Assembly: GCA_000436035.1 (NCBI GenBank)
Contig: FR893286.1
Location: forward strand, 1-28,953
Length of the DNA: 28,953 bases
Reading direction: 5' to 3'
Source of the DNA: Prevotella sp. CAG:732
GTDB taxonomy: Bacteria > Bacteroidota > Bacteroidia > Bacteroidales > Bacteroidaceae
Below are positions 1 through 7,635 of the stretch, in pieces. The notes beneath the pieces are model-generated. The model was given only the letters and a program-made list of their open reading frames with translations, searched no databases and was not told the origin of the DNA. The stretch's first letter is position 1, and each line of letters opens with the position of its first letter. Both the position numbers and the translations under genes were made by a program.

Positions 1-41
1 TGTCTGTGACTCGAAATTAATTCAGCAGACCCAAATTAGCA

Positions 42-2621
42 ATGCTTGCGCTCTGCTATGCGCCGATGTCATTTGCCCAGAACAACCAAACTGAGCAAAA
101 GGTAGCGGCAGGCTTAGACGAGAACGCATTCACATTCACCGAGGCACAGTTGGGAGAGGATGACGATATGTCGCAGAACGTGACCATCCTCAACTCTAAC
201 TCCAACGTTTATGCATCAGAGGCTGGCTACCTGTTCTCACCGGTGCGTTTCCGTTACCGTGCGTTCAACCAAAAGTACAATGCTGTCTATATCAATGGTG
301 CTCCAGTCAACGACATGGAAAGCGGACAGTTCCGATTCTCCAATATCGGCGGTCTGAACCGTTTCTCCCGCAACGTTGACTTTGCCCTTCCTTTCGAGGG
401 TAACAACTACTCCATGACAGGAATGGCTGGTAGCAACAACTATGATTTCCGTGCCGGAAGCATGCAGGTAGGCAACTACGCTTCTGTAGCTGCCGCCAAC
501 CGCAACTACACGCTCCGTGGCATGTACACTTATAGCAGTGGCTTCAACGATCGTGGATGGGCTATCACTGCGGGTCTTACCTATCGTTGGGCTAACCGTG
601 GCTACGTAGAGGGTACTTACTACAATGCCTTGTCTTACTTCTTCGGCGTTCAGAAGAAGTGGAACAATGGTCACTCCCTAAGTTTCTCTACCTGGGGCAA
701 CCCTACCGAGCGCTCTACCCAGGGTGCTTCTACCGACGAGGCTTACTGGCTCGCCAACGACTATTACTACAACCCTTACTGGGGCTATCAGAATGGCCAT
801 AAGCGCAACTCTCGCGTTGTCAACGACTTCGCTCCTTCTGCCATCGCAACATGGGACTGGAACATCAACGACAAGTTGAAGCTCACTACCTCTGTATATG
901 GCAAATACTCTATGTACAAGAGCACCAAGTTGAACTACAACAACGCCGAGAACCCTCAGCCAGATTACTGGAAGAATATGCCTAGCGCCAACTTCTATGT
1001 TTGGGGCGACTTCGCCAATGGTAACAATACATACAACTGGGACATTTGGAATAATTCTGTTCAATATTGGCAAGCTAGCAAGGATAACCGCCAAATCAAC
1101 TGGGATCAATTGTACTATGCCAATCAACAAGCTGCCAAGAATGGACAAGAAACCATGTACTATCTACAGGCAAAGCATAGTGACAACCTAACTTTCAACT
1201 TGTCATCTACATTGACTGCCAAAGTGACAAAGAGCTCAACTTTGTCAAGTGGTTTTTTGTTGGGTACCAACAGCAATCGTCATTACCAAACCATGGACGA
1301 TATGCTCGGCGGAACCATCTTCCACAATGTTAACAGTTATGCCATAGGCGACTACCCTATCACTGACCCTCGTGTACAATACGACCTCAACACAGCTGGT
1401 CCAAACAATACAGGTAAGCTAGTCTATGAGGGCGACAAGTTTGGCTATGACTACAAACTGGAAGTTATGAAAGGTTTGCTTTGGACATCTTACACAGCTG
1501 AATTAGGTCGTTTCCAGACCAACTTCAGTGCGAAGTTAGGGCAGACTAACATGCGTCGTCATGGTTATATGCGCAATGGTATGGCTGCCGACAATTCTTA
1601 TGGCAACAGCGGTATCGCTCGCTTCGGCGAAGGTGGTGCCAAAGGTAGCATCAACTTTGACGCAGGTCGTGGCCACGCCTTCAAGATCGGCGTAGGTTAT
1701 GAGTGGCGTCCACCTATGGCAAACACAGCCTTCATCGCTCCTGAGATTTGCAATGACTATGTAAGCAACTTGAAGGACGAGCACGTGTTCAGCAGCGAGT
1801 TCAGCTATCAGTTCCAAAACTCTTGGTTGCACGCCAACTTGAATGCATACTACAGCCGTCTCGACCATGTCACCGAGTGGCAATGCTTCTACAACGACGA
1901 CGAGAACTCATTCACATACGTCAGCATGACTGGTTTGAAGAAGGAGTATTATGGTGTCGAGGCTGGTCTTGACTTCAAACTAACCTCTTGGCTCAACTTC
2001 AAGACAATAGGTTCCATTTGCGAGGCAAAAAATCTCAACAATGTAACAGCTGTTTATATGTTGTCTAAATCGGCAGATGTATATAGCGATAAGGCATACG
2101 TAGCTGGAATGCGTGAAAGCGGCACTCCTCTTACAGTAGGTAGCTTAGGCTTAAATTTCCATAAGAGCGGATGGTTTATTGACCTCAACGCCAACTACTA
2201 TGATCGTATCTATTTATCATACTCTCCTAGCTACCGCTATGAGCGTGTATTGAAGAATCGTCAGAGTGCACATATCACCTATCCTGAGATTTTCGATGCT
2301 GTAGTATCAGAGGATGGAAATAGTTTCTTGCCTGAAGCTACCGAACAAACTAAAGGACATGGTGGTTGGATGGTTGACATGAGTATCGGCAAGAGCGTAA
2401 GACTGAAAAAGGGTTCTCTCAACTTTAATCTTATGATTACCAACTTGCTCAACAACCAAACTATGGTAACTGGTGGATATGAGCAGAACTCACGTAGTGG
2501 CTATACTCTCACAACAACAGGCGAGGTGAACAATGCGCGCATTTACCAGTTCTCCAAGAATCCTAAGAAGTATTACGCATTTGGTACCAACGGAATGTTC
2601 CAGGTATCATATCGATTCTAA
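42..2621 (+). CDS. TonB-dependent receptor-like outer-membrane protein (SusC/RagA-like)
   Basis: An 859-residue outer-membrane beta-barrel protein. After a short hydrophobic leader ending near Ser-Phe-Ala-Gln (about residue 13), residues 40-170 resemble a TonB receptor plug, with YNAVYINGAPVNDMESG and a following Gly/Asn-rich stretch. The rest alternates aromatic-rich beta strands typical of a 22-strand barrel, and the chain ends in Phe (FQVSYRF), the usual outer-membrane C-terminal signature. The N-terminal carboxypeptidase-regulatory-like domain common in SusC proteins is absent. The start is the first ATG after an in-frame TAA at 18-20. The signal peptide is short and lacks basic residues, though Arg and Lys codons lie just upstream in frame, so the 5' end is uncertain. 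It leads an operon with the next two lipoprotein genes (11-nt and 43-nt gaps). The substrate is unknown; nucleic-acid-derived material is an inference from the neighbours. Confidence 0.85.
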   Translation: MLALCYAPMSFAQNNQTEQKVAAGLDENAFTFTEAQLGEDDDMSQNVTILNSNSNVYASEAGYLFSPVRFRYRAFNQKYNAVYINGAPVNDMESGQFRFSNIGGLNRFSRNVDFALPFEGNNYSMTGMAGSNNYDFRAGSMQVGNYASVAAANRNYTLRGMYTYSSGFNDRGWAITAGLTYRWANRGYVEGTYYNALSYFFGVQKKWNNGHSLSFSTWGNPTERSTQGASTDEAYWLANDYYYNPYWGYQNGHKRNSRVVNDFAPSAIATWDWNINDKLKLTTSVYGKYSMYKSTKLNYNNAENPQPDYWKNMPSANFYVWGDFANGNNTYNWDIWNNSVQYWQASKDNRQINWDQLYYANQQAAKNGQETMYYLQAKHSDNLTFNLSSTLTAKVTKSSTLSSGFLLGTNSNRHYQTMDDMLGGTIFHNVNSYAIGDYPITDPRVQYDLNTAGPNNTGKLVYEGDKFGYDYKLEVMKGLLWTSYTAELGRFQTNFSAKLGQTNMRRHGYMRNGMAADNSYGNSGIARFGEGGAKGSINFDAGRGHAFKIGVGYEWRPPMANTAFIAPEICNDYVSNLKDEHVFSSEFSYQFQNSWLHANLNAYYSRLDHVTEWQCFYNDDENSFTYVSMTGLKKEYYGVEAGLDFKLTSWLNFKTIGSICEAKNLNNVTAVYMLSKSADVYSDKAYVAGMRESGTPLTVGSLGLNFHKSGWFIDLNANYYDRIYLSYSPSYRYERVLKNRQSAHITYPEIFDAVVSEDGNSFLPEATEQTKGHGGWMVDMSIGKSVRLKKGSLNFNLMITNLLNNQTMVTGGYEQNSRSGYTLTTTGEVNNARIYQFSKNPKKYYAFGTNGMFQVSYRF

Positions 2622-2632
2622 CAATTAAGCAC

Positions 2633-3976
2633 ATGAAGATGAAAAAGATAAAATTGATAGCAATGGCATTCGCAGCACTCTGCTTAGCCTCTTGCATGGG
2701 CGACAGCTATGCTGACCCAGACATGACAGAACAGGTGCCAGCTTCACCTTGGGGCAACAACAAACTCAAGGAAAAGAATGTCGTTACGATAGCACAGCTC
2801 AAGAGCGACTACCAGACGCAAATCAGCAACAGTTCATTTAAACTCATCGATAAAGATGCGATGATCAAAGCTGTTGTTACGGGCAATGACATCAGTGGCA
2901 ATCTCTACAATGAGGTTGCAGTACAAGATGCGACAGGAGCCATTCTGGTAAAAATCAATGGTAGTGGCCTATACGGCTACCTTCCTGTAGGTCAAGAAAT
3001 TCTCATCGACTTAAAAGGTCTCTATATTGGCGGCAATGGAAAACAAGCTGAAATTGGTGGAGTATATACCAACAACAAGAATGGAAACACAGCAGTTGGT
3101 AACATTGACCGTGCCACATGGGAAAAGCACTTCAAGATACTTGACGAAGCTGATCCTTCTAAAGTTGTACCAGAGGAATTTGACTTGAGCAAACTAGGCG
3201 ATGAAGAATATATAACTGCCAACGCTGGCAAGTTGATGACTATCCGAAAAGTGAGATTTGCCAATGCCAATGGTAAGACTGTCTGGGCTGCAAACGACAC
3301 TAACACGGACCAACCTCTCATTGACTACACTACTGGCAACAGAATTGACAACAACAAATTGGTCGTACGCACTTCTGGATATGCCCGTTTTGCCAATGCA
3401 GTGTTGCCAGATGGAGTATATGACATTACAGGTATCTTCACAAGATACACAAACAGCAGTAAAAACACTTGGCAGATAGCTGTTCGTAACACTGATGACG
3501 TGACAGCCTCAGTACTCGCAACTTTCAAAGAAACATTTGGAGAGAGTCAGGGCGACTTCAAGATTGAGAATGTCTCACTGGGTGAAGGTGCGACCTCTGT
3601 TTGGGCTTGGGCTAGTGCCAACTATGGTATGAAGGCAAGTGCCTACATCGACAAGGTCAACATTCCTTGCATTTCTCGCCTCACCTCTCCTGAGATTGAC
3701 TTGAGCAAGTTGACTGAAGCAACATTGAATTTCGAACAAGCCATCAATTTCGCTACCGATATGAAGAGTGAGTGCAAGGTTCAGATTTCTACCGATGGCA
3801 AGACTTGGGAAGACTTGGAGGTCAGTGGCTATCCAGCAGCCAATGGTTGGACATTCGTGACATCTACCGCTAGTCTCAACAAGTATTGTGGCAAGAAGAT
3901 TTACATCGGCTTCCTTTATACAAGTTCTAGCAGTTCTGCCGCTACTTGGGAGGTCAAGAATGTGTCCGTAAACTAA
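2633..3976 (+). CDS. DUF5689 surface lipoprotein with C-terminal jelly-roll domain
   Basis: A 447-residue lipoprotein. A signal peptide with lipobox LASC places the lipidated Cys at residue 21. Residues about 45-290 match my memory of DUF5689, a Bacteroidetes domain that behaves like a degenerate OB-fold/beta-barrel and usually sits next to TonB receptors. Residues about 295-447 look like a choice-of-anchor-J/cleaved-adhesin jelly roll (for example VQISTDGKTWEDL and KIYIGFLY). A second ATG lies two codons downstream and would also keep the signal peptide. The gene starts 11 nt after the receptor stop, so the two are probably co-transcribed, and the protein probably sits on the outer membrane beside the receptor as a binding partner. 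The ligand cannot be read from the sequence. Confidence 0.8.
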   Translation: MKMKKIKLIAMAFAALCLASCMGDSYADPDMTEQVPASPWGNNKLKEKNVVTIAQLKSDYQTQISNSSFKLIDKDAMIKAVVTGNDISGNLYNEVAVQDATGAILVKINGSGLYGYLPVGQEILIDLKGLYIGGNGKQAEIGGVYTNNKNGNTAVGNIDRATWEKHFKILDEADPSKVVPEEFDLSKLGDEEYITANAGKLMTIRKVRFANANGKTVWAANDTNTDQPLIDYTTGNRIDNNKLVVRTSGYARFANAVLPDGVYDITGIFTRYTNSSKNTWQIAVRNTDDVTASVLATFKETFGESQGDFKIENVSLGEGATSVWAWASANYGMKASAYIDKVNIPCISRLTSPEIDLSKLTEATLNFEQAINFATDMKSECKVQISTDGKTWEDLEVSGYPAANGWTFVTSTASLNKYCGKKIYIGFLYTSSSSSAATWEVKNVSVN

Positions 3977-4019
3977 ATATACCTTTTATAATAATAACAA
4001 AGAATAAAAAGATAAGAAT

Positions 4020-5447
4020 ATGAAAAAGTATATATTTTCTGTATTGATGGCGGCTATGGCTGTCTTTACATTCAGTAGTTGCGAGGATGTTCCTGCACCA
4101 TACGGAACACCAAATAAGCCATCTACCCCAGAAGCAACAACTTCTGGTACGGAAGCTGACCCTTATACGGTAACGGATGCTAGAATTGTAGGAACTGGCA
4201 CAAATGTATTTGTAAAGGGTTATATCGTAGGTTACATTCCTACAGGTGAGAAATCTCTAAATTCAGCTGTTTTCGGCAAAATAGACGAGAATGTTTCTAC
4301 ATCCAACGTTCTCATCGCAGCATCTGCAGATGAGTCTGATGTAAATAAGTGTATGCCAATTCAGTTGTCAAACGTGCGTGACGCTGTCAACCTCAGTGCC
4401 AATCCCGGCAACCTGGGAAAAGAGGTGACTCTCTGTGGTAATATTTTGACATACTTTGGCGCAATTGGATTGAAGGAATGCGTTTGGGCTAAAATAGGCG
4501 ACAAGGAAGTAGGAACAAAACCTGGTGGCACAACACCAGATACCCCTTCAACAGGCAAGGGTTCCGCTAGTGAGCCATATACTATCGCAGAAGCCATTAC
4601 AGCTATTAAAGCTGGCGCACCTTCTTATGAGGTATATGTAAAGGGCAAGATTTCCGAAGTAGGCTATTTCAACGAAACATACAAGAGTCTTACTTACAAC
4701 CTCGTTGACGAAGGCTCCACAGATTTCCTTCAGGTATATTCCGGTAAAGGCAAGGATGGTGCAGCCTTTACTTCCAAAGAAGATTTGAAGGTCGGACAGA
4801 TTGTCGTTGTCAAGGGTATCATCAAGGCATTCACCAAAAATGAATCTACAATCTACGAGATTGACAAGAATAGTACCATCATTTCTATTGAGGGCGAAGG
4901 TACAGTCACTCCTACTCCAGACCCAACACCAGATGCAGGTGACGGCATGACAGCAACTGCTATTACCAAGAACAAGCAAGGTACCGTAGAATTATCTAGC
5001 AATGGATATGGTAATCAAAAGACTGACAACGAAGCATCTTGGTACACTTGGACATACGATGGCGTAACTTACAAAGCTGCCAAATTGTGCATTTCTGCAG
5101 GTACTAATGGACAAGGTCTTCAATTGCAAGGTGAAGCTTCAGATGTAGCGAAACAAGGTTTCTTGTTCAACTCAACTGAGTTTGCAAAAGAAATCAAGAC
5201 TATAACATTGTATCTTTCTACAAAAGCAACTTCTACATTTGCTCCATCATACAGCCTTTACGCTGCAAAAACAGCTAATGGTAGAGACACCCAGATAAAA
5301 GGTACTAGCACAAATGCTACTGATGGAGACTGGAAGACATACACAGAAGTTTATGACCTCAGTTCATATAACACCAAGTTCTTCACACTCTTGAACAACA
5401 CCAAAGGTGCCGTGTATATCGAGAAAATTGAAGTAACATTGAAGTAA
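4020..5447 (+). CDS. Lipoprotein with two OB-fold-like domains (DUF6359-like)
   Basis: A 475-residue lipoprotein. Signal peptide with lipobox FSSC, lipidated Cys at residue 21. Residues about 44-165 form a DUF6359-like OB-fold unit (VFVKGYIVGYIPTGEKS, then a segment with PIQLSNVRDAVNL). Residues about 180-290 are a second OB-like unit (YEVYVKGKISEVGYFN, VGQIVVVKGIIKAF) like those found in secreted nucleases. A Thr/Pro/Asp linker follows, then a beta-sandwich of about 165 residues. Each OB unit is preceded by the same short entry motif (GTEADPYTV; GSASEPYTI), pointing to internal duplication. It is the last gene of the receptor operon and is followed by a strong terminator. Nucleic-acid binding is plausible for OB folds but is not shown by any residue I can name. 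Confidence 0.75.
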   Translation: MKKYIFSVLMAAMAVFTFSSCEDVPAPYGTPNKPSTPEATTSGTEADPYTVTDARIVGTGTNVFVKGYIVGYIPTGEKSLNSAVFGKIDENVSTSNVLIAASADESDVNKCMPIQLSNVRDAVNLSANPGNLGKEVTLCGNILTYFGAIGLKECVWAKIGDKEVGTKPGGTTPDTPSTGKGSASEPYTIAEAITAIKAGAPSYEVYVKGKISEVGYFNETYKSLTYNLVDEGSTDFLQVYSGKGKDGAAFTSKEDLKVGQIVVVKGIIKAFTKNESTIYEIDKNSTIISIEGEGTVTPTPDPTPDAGDGMTATAITKNKQGTVELSSNGYGNQKTDNEASWYTWTYDGVTYKAAKLCISAGTNGQGLQLQGEASDVAKQGFLFNSTEFAKEIKTITLYLSTKATSTFAPSYSLYAAKTANGRDTQIKGTSTNATDGDWKTYTEVYDLSSYNTKFFTLLNNTKGAVYIEKIEVTLK

Positions 5448-5479
5448 TTCCACAGAATTATCTTACAAGTCATACTATT

Positions 5480-5513
5480 CCCCATTGCTCCTCACTGAGC
5501 GATGGGGATTTTT
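5480..5513 (+). terminator. Rho-independent terminator of the receptor operon
   Basis: Inverted repeat CCCCATTGCTC / GAGCGATGGGG: 11 pairs including one wobble, a 6-nt loop, then ATTTTT. It sits 33 nt after the stop of the OB-fold lipoprotein gene. Confidence 0.85.
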
Positions 5514-5571
5514 CATATATACCTCCACGAGTATAGGCACATTTTATCTTTCTCAGAAAATTTTCGTCTCA

Positions 5572-6222
5572 CAACCTACATCCTACACTAAATCTCTCGC
5601 ATCCCCAGTGTTTATCGGCGTTTCAGGCGATGTAGGTTGCTTTTCAACCTACACTAAACCTACATTGCTAAAAATGTCAAGAAATAATGAAAACTGGTGG
5701 TAATCGGCTCCACTTTTGGCAATGTGTGAATAAGGTAGAGCATGTGCGAGAGACAACATTGTATATATGGGACTAAAGTTATCTAAAGCCCACTATAAAA
5801 CACGACAAACCTTATGATAAAATTCGACAACCCCGAGCGCAAGAGTTAATCATAAGCTTTAACTAGTTAATCATACCTTATGATTAGTTAGTTACAAGCT
5901 ATGATTAGTTAATCACAGCTTATGATTAACTCAGATTCTTAGAATTTCATACTTTTCCTTAGGGGCTTACATACTTTTTGCAAAATCTTAGTCACGTTTG
6001 CTGTTGACTTGCTCAATCTTGATTACATTTTTAGTTGCCTTGTACTGTGCTTCGTCTTACGAGAAATCAGAGGTGTCTGCAAGACATGGAGGCGATTTTG
6101 CAGGGACTTTGTCCTATTTTTGCAAAAAAATGTAGGTTGAATGTAGGTTGAAGAGGCAACCTACATTGCGTAATCAACTGTATGATATAAAGTTACGCTG
6201 AAAGATGTAGGTATGTAGGTTG
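5572..6222. repeat. Dispersed TGTAGGTTG / CAACCTACA repeat family
   Basis: The 9-mer occurs as CAACCTACA at 5572, 5645 and 6158 and as TGTAGGTTG at 5631, 6131, 6142 and 6214. Close variants (CCTACACTAAA, CCTACATTG, TGTAGGTAT) sit beside them. Pairs in opposite orientation (5631/5645; 6131-6142/6158) could form hairpins, the last with a GAAGAGG-type loop. The copies form two groups that bracket the ATGATTA cluster. Confidence 0.7.
5843..5932. repeat. Nested inverted repeats with six ATGATTA/TAATCAT-type motifs
   Basis: The outer arms GAGTTAATCATAAGCT (5843-5858) and AGCTTATGATTAACTC (5917-5932) are perfect 16-bp reverse complements. Inside lie TTAATCATACC, TTATGATTAGTT, CTATGATTAGTT and TTAATCAC. 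In all, six TGATTA/TAATCA cores occur in 90 bp, in both orientations, and a related TTATGATAA lies at about 5812. It could be a multi-site operator, an origin-like iteron set or a long hairpin. Confidence 0.7.
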
Positions 6223-6276
6223 TCAGCCTACTTTCTATGAGAATTTATTTATTCGATGATTCTGTTGGTAAAAGAT

Positions 6277-6314
6277 ACTTTTTTCTCAAAAACATCCCGA
6301 AATATTTGGCAGTT
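6277..6314. repeat. 38-bp direct repeat, left copy
   Basis: The 38 bases from ACTTTTTTCTC through ATATTTGGCAGTT are identical to 7177-7214, exactly 900 bp away. The repeat ends with the -33 element (TTTG) and the bases after it; beyond it the two copies diverge except for the -7 box and the flanking GCAGC. It lies upstream of the antitoxin/GNAT pair. Confidence 0.9.
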
Positions 6315-6336
6315 TAGAAATATCTTCTTAAATTTG
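6305..6336 (+). promoter_or_regulatory. Promoter of the antitoxin-GNAT operon
   Basis: Bacteroidetes primary-sigma promoter: TTTG at 6305-6308, 20-nt spacer, TAAATTTG at 6329-6336. The expected transcript start is near 6343, about 20 nt ahead of the antitoxin ATG. Confidence 0.75.
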
Positions 6337-6363
6337 CAGCGAAAACTATAAATACAAAGAATT

Positions 6364-6531
6364 ATGGCAACAGCAATTAGAGTTATTCCAACACTTCACG
6401 GCGAGGAAGCAAGGAAGTTTATCGAAAGAGCAGAATGGGTGGAAGCCCATCCTGGAGGGATGGAAGTAAGCAAGGCATACATCCAAAAAATGAAGAATTT
6501 TGTTCATCGAATGGAAATGGAAGAAGAGTAA
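6364..6531 (+). CDS. Small putative antitoxin partner of the GNAT protein
   Basis: A 55-codon frame starting ATGGCAACAGCAATTAGA and ending TAA. The product begins MATAIRVIPTLHGEEARKF, has a charged helical middle and ends in RMEMEEE. The stop is separated by a single base from the ATG of the GNAT gene, and the pair sits directly behind a good promoter, so translation is probably coupled. A short gene tightly ahead of a GNAT gene is the layout of GNAT toxin-antitoxin pairs (for example TacA-TacT). I see no clear DUF1778 ribbon-helix-helix, although VRVIPTL-like starts are common in small DNA-binding antitoxins. The antitoxin role is inferred from position; the protein family is not recognised. 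Confidence 0.7.
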   Translation: MATAIRVIPTLHGEEARKFIERAEWVEAHPGGMEVSKAYIQKMKNFVHRMEMEEE

Positions 6532-6532
6532 A

Positions 6533-7144
6533 ATGACATCAGAAGAACTATTCAATATATGCGACTTGAAGGTAGCAACTACCCAAAGACTCGCAACGAG
6601 TGAACTTTTCGAATGCGAAAACGAAGACCTTAACGACTTTTTCGCTAAAGACTGCGTAAAGTATTCCGAGCGTTTACTAGGAAAGACATACCTCTTGTGT
6701 CTTAAAGAAAACCCCAAAATTATCGTGGCAGCTTTCACAGTTTCCAACGATGGAATCCGTATGACAAACAAGCTTAACGAAGATTACAAACACATTTTCT
6801 TAACCAACACTTCGCTAGAGGACAAAAGACTGAGACGTTTCCCTGCTGTCCTTATAGGACGACTTGCCACAAATAAAGCCTTCGCTGGCAAGGGGTTTGG
6901 AAGTGCCGTAATGTATTTCATAAAGACCTGGTTTAGATTCAACAACAAAACAGGTTGCCGATTTCTCATTGTTGACGCTTATAACAATGAGACAACACTA
7001 CATTATTATCTCAAAAATGGTTTCAAATTTCTAGTTGACGATGAAAGATTAGAAGCTAAATACATGGAAATCGGCATTGGACGTTTGCCTCTTCATACAA
7101 GATTGATGTATTACGATTTATTGGAAGTAACATATCCACAATAG
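6533..7144 (+). CDS. GNAT-family N-acetyltransferase, probable toxin of a TA pair
   Basis: A 203-residue protein from the ATG at 6533. An upstream ATG at 6500 in the same frame lies inside the antitoxin gene and would add 11 residues, so it is less likely. The early segment FECENEDLNDFFAKD is typical of Bacteroidetes GNAT proteins paired with small genes. Motif A is at residues 108-125 with the acetyl-CoA pyrophosphate loop AGKGFGS (118-124). Residues 145-165 hold LIVDAYNNE and HYYLKNGFKF, where the Tyr is the usual general acid. Toxic GNATs of this kind acetylate aminoacyl-tRNA; that activity is inferred from architecture, and a housekeeping acetyltransferase remains possible. The codons and AT content look slightly poorer than in neighbouring housekeeping genes, in line with acquisition. 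Confidence 0.8.
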   Translation: MTSEELFNICDLKVATTQRLATSELFECENEDLNDFFAKDCVKYSERLLGKTYLLCLKENPKIIVAAFTVSNDGIRMTNKLNEDYKHIFLTNTSLEDKRLRRFPAVLIGRLATNKAFAGKGFGSAVMYFIKTWFRFNNKTGCRFLIVDAYNNETTLHYYLKNGFKFLVDDERLEAKYMEIGIGRLPLHTRLMYYDLLEVTYPQ

Positions 7145-7176
7145 CTAAAAGACGATTTTCCAAATACCTACCAATC

Positions 7177-7214
7177 ACTTTTTTCTCAAAAACATCCCGA
7201 AATATTTGGCAGTT
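7177..7214. repeat. 38-bp direct repeat, right copy
   Basis: Identical to 6277-6314. It starts 32 nt after the GNAT stop and supplies the -33 element for rpmE2. With the left copy it brackets a 900-bp unit holding the antitoxin-GNAT pair. Confidence 0.9.
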
Positions 7215-7236
7215 ACAGAAAAAAGTCGTAACTTTG
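7205..7236 (+). promoter_or_regulatory. Promoter of rpmE2
   Basis: TTTG at 7205-7208, 20-nt spacer, TAACTTTG at 7229-7236; a consensus Bacteroidetes promoter. The transcript should start near 7243, leaving a 5' leader of about 100 nt before rpmE2. Confidence 0.8.
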
Positions 7237-7242
7237 CAGCCC

Positions 7243-7343
7243 GAAAGGTAAATGGCTATAATGTCGGAATCTCAGCACATCGAATACAGTACTAGGAAAA
7301 CGGCATGACGTCGCATTATTAATCATCAAATAAAAAGAAAAAA
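7243..7343 (+). other. rpmE2 5' untranslated leader
   Basis: About 100 nt between the promoter and the L31 start codon, long for this genome. It contains a GACGTC palindrome and the pair ATGACG/CGCAT near 7302-7317. Ribosomal protein leaders often carry autoregulatory structures, but I could not fold one convincingly here. Confidence 0.35.
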
Positions 7344-7595
7344 ATGAAACAAGGTATTCATCCAGAAAACTATCGTCCTGTCGTATTCAAGGATATGTCT
7401 AACGGCGATATGTTCCTTACAAAATCTACATGCAAGACTTCTGAGACAGTAGAGTTTGAAGGCGAAACTTACCCAGTAGTTAAGATTGAAATCTCTAGCA
7501 CCTCTCACCCATTCTATACAGGTAAGAGCAAGCTTGTTGATACCGCTGGTCGTGTTGACCGCTTCATGAACCGTTACGGTAAGTTGAAGAAGTAA
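7344..7595 (+). CDS. rpmE2: 50S ribosomal protein L31 type B
   Basis: An 83-residue protein starting MKQGIHPENYRPVVFKDMS, with the type B L31 pattern: STCKTSET, the conserved HPFYTGK near residues 57-63, and the C-terminal RVDRFMNRYGKLKK. It lacks the four-cysteine zinc ribbon of type A L31, having a single Cys (about residue 31), so it is the zinc-independent form. L31 sits in the central protuberance of the large subunit and bridges to the small subunit. It is monocistronic: own promoter upstream and a strong terminator downstream. It has no functional link to its neighbours; the adjacent TA cassette shares its promoter sequence by duplication. Confidence 0.95.
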   Translation: MKQGIHPENYRPVVFKDMSNGDMFLTKSTCKTSETVEFEGETYPVVKIEISSTSHPFYTGKSKLVDTAGRVDRFMNRYGKLKK

Positions 7596-7635
7596 TATAC
7601 CTTTTCATCAAGGATATATTATAACTAAATAGGAA

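Larger units (their letters stand above)
5448..6363. other. Long noncoding region rich in short repeats
   Basis: About 900 bp with no convincing gene. It holds the operon terminator, a scattered family of TGTAGGTTG/CAACCTACA motifs at both ends, and a dense cluster of ATGATTA motifs in the middle. One 72-codon open frame at 5485-5703 overlaps the terminator and repeats and has no recognisable protein character. The end of the region carries the promoter of the toxin-antitoxin cassette. The look is that of mobile-element debris or regulatory DNA; I cannot tell which. Confidence 0.6.

Noticed and set aside
5485..5703. 72-codon open frame in the repeat-rich region
   Set aside because: Begins inside the terminator hairpin and is built largely from the TGTAGGTTG repeats; no recognisable protein character.
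5843..5932. CRISPR array
   Set aside because: Motifs are short, in both orientations and irregularly spaced; no uniform repeats with unique spacers and no cas genes.
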